6,547 nt of DNA. It comes from Acidobacteriaceae bacterium. GTDB lineage: Bacteria > Acidobacteriota > Terriglobia > Terriglobales > Acidobacteriaceae. A model generated the notes under the pieces. That model was not told the DNA's origin. It did no database searches and saw only the letters and a list, made by a program, of their open reading frames with translations. Shown here one piece after another: positions 1-5,686 of this stretch. The DNA is taken from positions 1 to 6,547 of the forward strand of contig PMTP01000145.1 in NCBI GenBank assembly GCA_003167305.1, read 5' to 3'. The position numbers were made by a program, and so were the translations under genes. The first letter of the stretch is position 1. Each line of letters starts with the position of its first letter.

Positions 1-690
1 CAGCTCTACAAGCTGCTCACCCGGCAGATCGCCAACAACATGGGCTTCACGGCCTGCTACCTGCCCAAGCCCGTCGTTGGTATCAACGGCAGCGGAATGC
101 ACACCAACGTCTCCGTCTCCAAGGGCAAGACCAATCTGTTCTGGAATGAGAAAGGCGAAGAGCAGTTGGACGCCTTCGGCTGGAACTTCCTGGACCGCAT
201 CCTGACCAGCGCGCTGGATCTGTGCCTGATCTTCAACTCCAGCGTAAACGCCTATCGCCGTCTCGATCCGCACTTCGAGGCTCCCAATCAGATTCGCGCC
301 TCGGCCGTCGATCGCGGCGCCATGGTTCGCGTGCCCATCGGTAACCACCGCTCCATGAGAACAGAAGTCCGCGCCGTGGCCCCGGACGCCAACCCCTACC
401 TCTCGCTCTACGGCATCTTCAAGACCGGCCTCGACGGCGAGATCTCCAAGGCGGAGAACCTGCGCGCCGGCGGACGCTATCTGCCCGACAACATCCAGAA
501 GGCCATCGCGGACTTCGAGTCGTCCGCCTGGATCAAAACGATTCTGGGCGAAGACGTACAGGGCCGCTATGCCGAACTGAAGCTGGCCTCGGCCAACCGC
601 TGCCCGCGCGAACTGGGCACCATCGTCAAGGGCTGCGAAGTGCAGTTCCACCACGAGGTCTACAACCAGTCGCTCTGGAATATGTTCTAG
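1..690 (+). CDS. glnA: Glutamine synthetase type I, C-terminal half (5' end outside window)
   Basis: The reading frame is open from the first base and ends at TAG 688-690, giving the last 229 residues of a protein that is normally about 440-470 long. Glutamine synthetase makes glutamine from glutamate, ammonia and ATP in the cytoplasm. Visible family signatures are NGSGMHTN (metal and ammonia site), NAYRRL followed by EAPNQIR (compare NSYKRL and EAP in enterobacterial GlnA), RGAMVRVP (compare RSASIRIP), and EVRAVAPDANPYL with GLDG. The C-terminus FHHEVYNQSLWNMF is of the form seen in a GSI branch found in non-proteobacterial phyla. The NLYDLPPE motif that carries the adenylylated tyrosine in enterobacterial GlnA is absent where I would align it, so control by adenylylation is unlikely. 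Two hairpins lie directly downstream. The family call is secure; that this is the main GlnA rather than a paralogue is not. Confidence 0.92.
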   Translation, partial: QLYKLLTRQIANNMGFTACYLPKPVVGINGSGMHTNVSVSKGKTNLFWNEKGEEQLDAFGWNFLDRILTSALDLCLIFNSSVNAYRRLDPHFEAPNQIRASAVDRGAMVRVPIGNHRSMRTEVRAVAPDANPYLSLYGIFKTGLDGEISKAENLRAGGRYLPDNIQKAIADFESSAWIKTILGEDVQGRYAELKLASANRCPRELGTIVKGCEVQFHHEVYNQSLWNMF

Positions 691-709
691 CAGAAACAAC
701 TGGGTGCCC

Positions 710-731
710 CAGGTCCCGATTTTGGGACCTG
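710..731. repeat. Perfect 8-bp palindromic hairpin after glutamine synthetase
   Basis: CAGGTCCC (710-717) and GGGACCTG (724-731) are exact inverted complements around the 6-base loop GATTTT. It lies 20 bases after the glnA stop. There is no T-run on either side, so a standard intrinsic terminator is not supported; it may stabilise the mRNA 3' end or act with the next hairpin. The flanking TGGGTGCCCC (701-710) and the hairpin together resemble short palindromic elements that I recall being scattered in intergenic DNA of Terriglobia, but I cannot verify this here. Confidence 0.6.
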
Positions 732-757
732 AGATACCACGACCCACAGGCAAGACA

Positions 758-795
758 ACAAGGGCGGCAGACCGGCAGCGGTTTGCCGCCCTTGT
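758..795. terminator. Strong hairpin, likely transcript end of glutamine synthetase
   Basis: The arms 758-769 (ACAAGGGCGGCA) and 784-795 are exact complements over 12 bp. Pairing continues inward through a G-T wobble (770/783) and four more pairs to a GCAG tetraloop at 775-778, giving a 17-pair stem. It is the most stable structure visible in the gap. No T-run follows on the plus strand, so it is either a U-tract-independent terminator or an RNA 3'-end stabiliser. On the minus strand the stem is followed only by a weak TTGTCTTG stretch. Confidence 0.55.
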
Positions 796-1017
796 ACTGT
801 TGAGCAAAGAGAAGACAAGGCAATTGAAGACCATAAAACTATCGAATCAATGATTTAACGTATTATCAATAACATGCAGGTCAGCGGATGACATCAAAGA
901 ACATGAAAAGCAGCCGTAATCCGATAAACAGGGCGCAGCGTAAACTGACAATGTCGCTCGTACAAAAGATCGAGCCTGTCATTTTCAGATTGAGCCTGCC
1001 TCAACAAAAGGTGCCCA
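796..1017 (+). promoter_or_regulatory. AT-rich upstream region of the hydrolase gene
   Basis: The stretch from about 821 to 877 is clearly richer in A and T than its surroundings and probably carries the promoter for the gene at 1018. TATTAT (861-866) matches the -10 consensus at five of six positions, but no acceptable -35 lies 16-18 bases upstream. TTGAAG (824-829) is -35-like but has no fitting -10. The word ATCAAT occurs at 846-851 and 865-870. A 14-base direct repeat follows at 967-1000, and AAAAGG at 1006-1011 is the likely ribosome binding site. I see no convincing gene in this gap. Confidence 0.4.
967..1000 (+). repeat. Tandem 14-base direct repeat with 20-bp period, operator-like
   Basis: AGATCGAGCCTGTC (967-980) and AGATTGAGCCTGCC (987-1000) match at 12 of 14 positions, and their starts are exactly 20 bp apart, close to two turns of the helix. 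The second copy ends 17 bases before the start codon at 1018, just upstream of the ribosome binding site. Similarity stops sharply on both sides of each unit. The placement fits binding of a regulator as a head-to-tail dimer, or a site in the mRNA leader. This is an inference from spacing and position only; I recognise no known operator sequence. Confidence 0.45.
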
Positions 1018-3582
1018 ATGCAATCAAGACGCGAGTTTCTTGGAGTCTTGCCCGTCAGTATTCTTGGCGCTGGTTACGCAACGACTCTGTCGGCTGCGGC
1101 CATTGGCAAGGAGGGCAAGCCGTCTCTCACTCTCTTGCCGGCGCAGCCCTTGTATGGCCCTCTGGATGAAATGACGGTACAGGGAACAGGTCAACACCGC
1201 CTTCTGGTTCTTGATGGGGAAGGCAGGCCCTATGTTGACCGTAGCGTCTCGCTGCCCGCCTCTTTTCTCGTCGGAGGCGCGTTGGGCACGCACACCGTTC
1301 TGCTTCTGAATGAAAATGGCGCATTGCTGAACCACGTCAGCTTCCAGACCGATGCGCATACAGAGATTCAGGAGGCCAGCGGTGCGTATCAACATTTGCT
1401 GGATACACTCTTCTGGACCATGGCTTCCGATGGCCCGGTGGGGGCGCGCCGCCACGATGGCCGCGTTTATACCTACTGGGTCGATTGGCTGCTCGACAAC
1501 ACCAACACGCTGAAAGGCATGCGCTACTTCTGGCCGGAGGTTCGCCAGAGTATGGAGATCTTTTCCGTAACACAGCGCGAAGACGGCATGATTTGGGAGA
1601 ACCATCTGGACCGGACGCCTCCGGTCAATGACTGGGACCGGCGATTCAGCTACGGCGATTTCTCGCGCTCCGCGGATGGAGGGTATGTTGGACTGCGCCG
1701 CGCGCCGGTGGAAAACCACGTGGAGATGTATTTTCTGGAAGCGCTGTACCTGGTGTGGAAAACCACTGGCGACGATGCCTGGATGCGCCGGCATCTGGAC
1801 CATGCGCTCCACGCGGTGCAGTACAGCACCAACGATCCCTATCGCTGGTCGAAGAAGTATGGGCTGCTTAAACGCGGGTTGACCATCGATACTTGGGATT
1901 TCCTTTGCGACAGCGAGGCCGCGCTCGCCGGTGGCGACATTATGGTCATCGATCTTGAAAAGACCCATTTCGGCGTCTTCTTCGGCGATAACACAGGAAT
2001 GATCGCGGGATGCCGCTCGCTGGCCGAGATGCTCGGCCATGCGGAGCGCGGAGAAGATGCGCGCCGGATGCGCCAACTCGCCGACGAGATGGAAGAGCGC
2101 CTGAATCGTCTCAGTTGGAATGGGCGCTTTTTTACGCACTGGGTAGCGGAAGACCCTGCCTTGAAGCCTGATCTTGGCGTGGATATGAGCAGCCAGGTTT
2201 CGCTCTCCAATGCCTACTCGCTGAACCGCGGCATTCAACAGCAACAGGCTCGCGCCATTATCCAGAGCTATCAGGCGATACGAGCCGAAATGCCAGCTTC
2301 CTCGCCGGGCGAGTTCTATTCCATCTATCCGCCCTTCCTCAAGGGCTTCGGCAGTGAGCAAGGAATTTGGGATTATGTGAACGGCGGAGTGCTGGCCTGC
2401 ACTGCGGGCGAATTGGCGCGCGGCTGCTTCCAGCATGGTTTCGAGCGTTATGGAGCGGATATTCTTCGGCGCGTGCATGAAATCACGAAGCGTCATCGCG
2501 ATTTTTTGCCGGGTGTTCTGCGCGGCAAGCAGGCGGAGCGCCCGCCCACGGATTTTCTTCCGCTCGATTTAAGCGCCCTGGCCAACTGCGACACCGGCAA
2601 GGGCGACGGAGCCGTGCCCGGATGGGTCAACGAGGCGAAGAACTACCTCATCGACTTTCCCAGCGGCAGGCAGGAGTTTCGCGGCGTTCCATTTCAGATA
2701 GCCTCGGCAGCCGGGAACAGTCATCGCGTTTGCATTGGTGTTTCCTCCGCATCACCCTATACGGCGAACGCACAGCTTCCCGTACACCGCGCATGCCGCA
2801 GCTTCTACCTGCTTCACGCCTGTTCTGGAGCCGAAGCGACAGTGGGCAAACTGACGATCCATTACGAGGATGGCAGCAAGCAGATCGAATACATCGAGCG
2901 TGGAATGAATGTGGGATCATTCTGGGCTCCGGAGGACAAGGAGTTCAACAACCGCTATGGTGCAATCGGGCCAGAGCGAATGCAAGTCGCCTGGCGCGGC
3001 AAAAGCGAGTTGATTGCCAATGTCGGAGTGTGGATCACCAGCTTCGTTCCACAACACACCGATCAGGCGATTGCTGCCCTTGAGTTGGAGTCTCTGGAGA
3101 ATGGAGCCAAATGGTTCGTCATTGGAATTACGCTCTCCGACCAGCCTCCTTTCCTCCCTCCGTGGAACGATGTGTCGGGAGGAATGCCGAATAACTGGGG
3201 TGCGGGATGCGTCACGGCGGCGCTGCTGGAAGGTCTTGCCGGCATTGAAGACACTGGCGCAGGCTTCCGCTCCGCGCGCGTCTCGCCGCGATGGTCTGCT
3301 GCCGATGTGGACGAGGCGAAGGTCACAGTGCGCTATCCCGCGGGGCGGGGATACGTTGCATACCGCTATCGCCGGCAGGGATCGAGAATCAGTCTTCATT
3401 GCGCCAGTTGCGCAGAGAATACTACTCTCCGCGTGCCGCTGCCGCCGGGCATGCATTCCGCTAAAGCTCTTCTCAACGGACGCCCTGTCGATCTCCGCAT
3501 GGAAACCGTGGAAGAGACGATGTACGCAGTTGCGGAAGTTGAAGGGTGTGGCGCGCACCATCTGCAAATTGATCTCGCGTAA
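1018..3582 (+). CDS. Tat-exported six-hairpin (alpha/alpha)6 glycoside hydrolase-like protein
   Basis: This 854-residue protein opens with a twin-arginine signal, SRREFLG at 3-9, then a hydrophobic stretch and an SAAA cleavage region near 25-28, so it is probably exported folded to the periplasm or beyond. The start is ATG 1018: AAAAGG precedes it by 6 bases and an in-frame TGA lies at 991. Residues about 33-118 look like a beta domain. Helices begin near 122, with W154-x-D156-W157, ENHVEMYFLEALYLVW (232-247), DTWDF (291-295), WNGRFFTHW (367-375) and WDYVNGG (451-457), the last close to the NGG motif of several six-hairpin glycosidases. Residues about 546-708 are strand-rich (FRGVPFQI, YEDGSK). 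The segment LLEGLAGIED (736-745) and a final beta domain follow, as in GH78-like enzymes. D294 could be the general acid by analogy with the GWD-type motif of GH37/GH63. I cannot name the family or substrate. The gene stands alone between hairpins and a convergent tRNA. Confidence 0.75.
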   Translation: MQSRREFLGVLPVSILGAGYATTLSAAAIGKEGKPSLTLLPAQPLYGPLDEMTVQGTGQHRLLVLDGEGRPYVDRSVSLPASFLVGGALGTHTVLLLNENGALLNHVSFQTDAHTEIQEASGAYQHLLDTLFWTMASDGPVGARRHDGRVYTYWVDWLLDNTNTLKGMRYFWPEVRQSMEIFSVTQREDGMIWENHLDRTPPVNDWDRRFSYGDFSRSADGGYVGLRRAPVENHVEMYFLEALYLVWKTTGDDAWMRRHLDHALHAVQYSTNDPYRWSKKYGLLKRGLTIDTWDFLCDSEAALAGGDIMVIDLEKTHFGVFFGDNTGMIAGCRSLAEMLGHAERGEDARRMRQLADEMEERLNRLSWNGRFFTHWVAEDPALKPDLGVDMSSQVSLSNAYSLNRGIQQQQARAIIQSYQAIRAEMPASSPGEFYSIYPPFLKGFGSEQGIWDYVNGGVLACTAGELARGCFQHGFERYGADILRRVHEITKRHRDFLPGVLRGKQAERPPTDFLPLDLSALANCDTGKGDGAVPGWVNEAKNYLIDFPSGRQEFRGVPFQIASAAGNSHRVCIGVSSASPYTANAQLPVHRACRSFYLLHACSGAEATVGKLTIHYEDGSKQIEYIERGMNVGSFWAPEDKEFNNRYGAIGPERMQVAWRGKSELIANVGVWITSFVPQHTDQAIAALELESLENGAKWFVIGITLSDQPPFLPPWNDVSGGMPNNWGAGCVTAALLEGLAGIEDTGAGFRSARVSPRWSAADVDEAKVTVRYPAGRGYVAYRYRRQGSRISLHCASCAENTTLRVPLPPGMHSAKALLNGRPVDLRMETVEETMYAVAEVEGCGAHHLQIDLA

Positions 3583-3616
3583 CGACAGGAGCCGGCACCC
3601 TTGAAGAGTGGCTGAA

Positions 3617-3644
3617 CTTGCATTCCGGAGCAACGGAGCGCAAG
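3617..3644. terminator. Weak hairpin between hydrolase gene and convergent tRNA
   Basis: CTTGC (3617-3621) pairs with GCAAG (3640-3644), and TCCG (3624-3627) pairs with CGGA (3634-3637), with one mismatch and one G-T pair between them and a 6-base loop. It lies between two convergent transcription units, where a two-way terminator would be expected. Neither strand shows a T-run, so this is only a candidate. The rest of the 3583-3677 gap shows nothing else that I can support. Confidence 0.3.
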
Positions 3645-3677
3645 CCGAGCACGAATCTAGCTAAGTAGTTGATTCTA

Positions 3678-3753
3678 TGGTGGACGCGGTAGGAATCGAA
3701 CCTACAACCTGTCGGTTAAGAGCCGAATGCTCTGCCAGTTGAGCTACGCGTCC
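3678..3753 (-). tRNA. tRNA-Lys (anticodon CTT)
   Basis: The minus strand folds as a complete 76-nucleotide tRNA including an encoded CCA (3678-3680). The acceptor stem GGACGCG/CGCGTCC is fully paired. T8-A9 is followed by the D stem GCTC/GAGC with an 8-base loop containing GG. The T arm is GTAGG-TTCGATT-CCTAC, the variable loop has 5 bases and the discriminator is A73. The anticodon loop CTCTTAA carries CTT at 3718-3720, which reads AAG for lysine. The only irregularity is a T27-C43 mismatch at the top of the anticodon stem. It is convergent with the hydrolase gene and has its own promoter upstream at 3832-3860. Confidence 0.97.
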
Positions 3754-3763
3754 AGGCTACCAG

Positions 3764-3798
3764 AAAAACCGTGCGGTGGGAGGGCTTTCACACGGTTT
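3764..3798 (-). terminator. Terminator-like hairpin in the tRNA-Lys leader
   Basis: Read on the minus strand, 3798-3789 (AAACCGTGTG) pairs with 3775-3766 (CGCACGGTTT) over 10 bp with one wobble, around a 13-base loop. The descending arm runs into five T residues (3768-3764), three of them inside the stem. It has the form of a modest intrinsic terminator. It could end read-through from the gene at 3886-5586, but it also lies between the tRNA promoter and the tRNA, so any transcript from that promoter must pass it. Confidence 0.45.
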
Positions 3799-3827
3799 GA
3801 GCAGACAGGGATCACCTTCCTGCTCAA
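3797..3827. repeat. 8-bp perfect inverted repeat at the predicted tRNA transcription start
   Basis: TTGAGCAG (3797-3804) and CTGCTCAA (3820-3827) are exact inverted complements separated by 15 bases, with a further AGG/CCT pairing inside (3807-3809 and 3815-3817). The right arm covers the expected start point of minus-strand transcription, about 7 bases after the -10 box. It may be a protein-binding dyad overlapping the start site, or a 5' leader hairpin. It overlaps the terminator-like hairpin by two bases, so the two structures nearly abut. Confidence 0.4.
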
Positions 3828-3831
3828 GAAA

Positions 3832-3860
3832 AATATAGCACAGGAAGGGGGCGGTTTCAA
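3832..3860 (-). promoter_or_regulatory. Sigma70-type promoter for tRNA-Lys
   Basis: On the minus strand, TTGAAA (3860-3855) matches the -35 consensus at 5 of 6 positions. A spacer of exactly 17 bases follows, then TATATT (3837-3832), which matches the -10 consensus at 5 of 6. The bases TGC directly before the -10 box give it an extended -10 form. Transcription would start near 3825, about 72 bases before the mature tRNA 5' end, so the transcript needs 5' processing by RNase P. It begins shortly after the stop codon of the upstream gene at 3886. Confidence 0.7.
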
Positions 3861-3885
3861 AACGCGGAGGGCACGGGGCTAGTGC

Positions 3886-5586
3886 CTAGAAGTTGAAGGC
3901 CAGACCGGCGCGGAGGCTGCGCTGCTGCTGGGCGAAGATCACTAACGAGCCGTCGCTCAATAGATAGGGGCGGTAGCCCTCCGCCAGCAGGTTGCGCAGA
4001 TCAAGAATTGCCTCGAAGCTGCCGCGGCGCAGATGGATGGGCTGGCGGAGGTGCATATTGAGCCAGGGCGCGGCTGCCTCCTCAGCGAAGGGGGCTACCT
4101 GCGTGACGGAATCTTCCGGTTGCCAGCGATAGCTGGCTCGCCAGCGGGTTCCGCTGCCATCAAGGGTGCCGGAGAGCGAAAGCGAGTAGGCCTGGGCGCG
4201 GCGGGGATGGACGCCGGCAAGTGCCTGCGCCAGCGACAGGGACTGCGGCGAAGCGGACGAAGGGCCAGGGACGGCCAGAGCGTCGCCGTTGGCGTAGCTG
4301 AGGCGGGCCTGATTGCCTCCAGGCAAGCAGCGCTCGAAGCTGGCCTCGATTCCGGCGGTGTTGAAGCGCGGTCCGGCGGCGTGGAGCAGACCGCTAGCCG
4401 GGTCCAGAAGCACCGTGGCGGCCTCGGAATCGCTCGCCGCAAAGCGGCTCGTGGCCTCGAGGACCGGATTGTCGATGCGGTCCTCGAAGACCAGCACGGC
4501 GATGCCGGTGCGGTCCGTGCGCCGCTCCCAGCCGATGTCCTGATGCATTCCGTGCTCAATGGCCAGAGCGCCGTTGCGGGCAGAAAGCGCGGGCAGCCAC
4601 GAGCGGGCCTCGGTCTCCTCGGAATCCGGAGCGCCGGGCAGCAGCGTGGCCATGTGATAGCGAATGGTCGAGTTGCTGCCGCGCCAGCCCACGAAGGCAA
4701 AGGGCTGCAGCTTGGCGATGGTCTCCGGGGAAGGCCCGGAGAGTCGGGCGAGCACCTCATCGGAGCCTGCCTCGGCCTCGAATTCGTCTCCCAGATGGAT
4801 CGTCTCCCAACTGCGGAGGGCGGCCTCGTCCAGCCCTTCGCCGCTGCCGGCTTCCATCTCCGGATGCAGGGCGACGGTGACTACCGACTGTACGGAGCCG
4901 GCAAAGCCCATATCCTGGCGGAAGCCGAGCATAGACTCCACGCCGGCAACCGTGTCAGGAGCAAAATCAACGCTGGCCAGCAATTCGCGGCTATAGGACG
5001 GCGTTTCTTCGACCGCGGCGGTGATGCGCTCGCCGTCCTCGCCGAAGGCGCCTTCCTGGCCGGTGGCCACCAGCCGGGCCTTCAGCCGGGGATGAGCGCC
5101 GCCGTCCTCGGAGACAACCACCAATGGACCATCCTCCAGCCAGCGCAAAAGAGGACGGTTGGCGGCCGAGCGCAGCGTCCACGCCCAGTCGTCCTTTTGG
5201 GCACTGCCCGAGCGCGGCTCAGCCGGCAGCCACTGCATCGCCTCGTAGAGGGTGTTCAGTGTGAGGTTGACGACGGTGTTCGAGCGCACACGGACATTCT
5301 CGCGCAGGGAGGGAAGAAACCAGGCGCCCATGGCCTTGACCGCATAGCGGCCGGGCAAAATCGAGGCGACGCGGTACCAGCCGCTCGCGTCGGTATAGAC
5401 ACTGGCGATGACGCTAAGATCGGGACGCAGCAACTGCACCTGGGCGCCGATCTGCGGAATGCCGGCTGAGTCGCTCACCTGGCCCGTTACCGCGCCCGAA
5501 GCAGGCACGGACGCTGCTCCGCACGTGCTGCAGCCCATGGCAATCAGCACCGCAAAAACAACGAGATGGAGCCTGCGCGTCGTCAT
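3886..5586 (-). CDS. Exported outer-membrane-type protein with carboxypeptidase-regulatory-like domain
   Basis: I take ATG 5586 as the start, giving 566 residues. The protein then begins with MTTRR and a hydrophobic run (about 6-17), ending in small residues, which is a normal Sec signal; an AMGC sequence at 16-19 is only a marginal lipobox. Residues about 31-105 match the carboxypeptidase-regulatory-like fold: GxVxD...GIPQIGAQVQLL, then TDASGWYRVASILPGRYAVKA. The remaining 450 residues are rich in alternating polar and hydrophobic strand-like segments. The end, LDLRNLL...SLRAGLAFNF, has the terminal aromatic residue typical of outer-membrane beta-barrels recognised by BamA and resembles the end of TonB-dependent receptors. 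In Oar-like receptors of Acidobacteriota this domain precedes a plug and a long barrel, with totals near 1000 residues; here I see no plug. Function unknown, possibly a shortened relative. No good ribosome binding site is seen: AGG lies 12 bases before the ATG. Confidence 0.7.
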   Translation of the reverse strand: MTTRRLHLVVFAVLIAMGCSTCGAASVPASGAVTGQVSDSAGIPQIGAQVQLLRPDLSVIASVYTDASGWYRVASILPGRYAVKAMGAWFLPSLRENVRVRSNTVVNLTLNTLYEAMQWLPAEPRSGSAQKDDWAWTLRSAANRPLLRWLEDGPLVVVSEDGGAHPRLKARLVATGQEGAFGEDGERITAAVEETPSYSRELLASVDFAPDTVAGVESMLGFRQDMGFAGSVQSVVTVALHPEMEAGSGEGLDEAALRSWETIHLGDEFEAEAGSDEVLARLSGPSPETIAKLQPFAFVGWRGSNSTIRYHMATLLPGAPDSEETEARSWLPALSARNGALAIEHGMHQDIGWERRTDRTGIAVLVFEDRIDNPVLEATSRFAASDSEAATVLLDPASGLLHAAGPRFNTAGIEASFERCLPGGNQARLSYANGDALAVPGPSSASPQSLSLAQALAGVHPRRAQAYSLSLSGTLDGSGTRWRASYRWQPEDSVTQVAPFAEEAAAPWLNMHLRQPIHLRRGSFEAILDLRNLLAEGYRPYLLSDGSLVIFAQQQRSLRAGLAFNF

Positions 5587-5616
5587 TGTCGATAAGGACC
5601 TGGCGGCGTCCCTGGC

Positions 5617-5643
5617 AAAATTACCGCGAACCCACCCGCACGG
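5617..5643 (-). terminator. Weak terminator candidate after the GWxTD-like gene
   Basis: Within the 100-base gap 5587-5686, minus-strand CCGTG (5643-5639) can pair with CGCGG (5628-5624), with one wobble, around a 10-base loop. The sequence TAATTTT (5623-5617) follows. The stem is short, so the support is slight. Without a real terminator here, the two minus-strand protein genes could be co-transcribed. I see no convincing promoter in the gap. Confidence 0.22.
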
Positions 5644-5686
5644 CTCCGAATCTGGCGTCCGGTCGGCTTGCTGCGGGAGATACACA

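Noticed and set aside
861..866. TATTAT as a -10 box for the hydrolase gene
   Set aside because: There is no acceptable -35 hexamer at 16-18 bases, so it is kept only as a remark in the upstream region.
888..1169. Plus-strand open frame of 93 residues beginning before the hydrolase gene
   Set aside because: It runs 152 bases into the well-supported hydrolase gene in another frame and has no recognisable domain. The AGG at 878-880 is only a weak binding site. A short upstream coupling frame cannot be fully excluded.
1024..2496. Long minus-strand open frame (490 residues) opposite the hydrolase gene
   Set aside because: It is an antisense by-product of GC-rich codon use. It shows no domain or signal, whereas the plus-strand protein has a Tat signal and coherent glycosidase motifs.
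3678..3753. tRNA-Lys as an integration site for a mobile element
   Set aside because: I saw no second copy of the tRNA 3' end in the window and no integrase or transposase nearby.
4033..5469. Long plus-strand open frame (478 residues) opposite the outer-membrane protein gene
   Set aside because: Its composition is dominated by G, A and R without any motif. The minus-strand reading has a signal peptide, a carboxypeptidase-regulatory-like domain and a barrel-type C-terminus.
5599..5622. TTGCCA with a downstream TTATCG as a promoter for the outer-membrane protein
   Set aside because: The -10 match is poor and the start of transcription would fall on or after the start codon.
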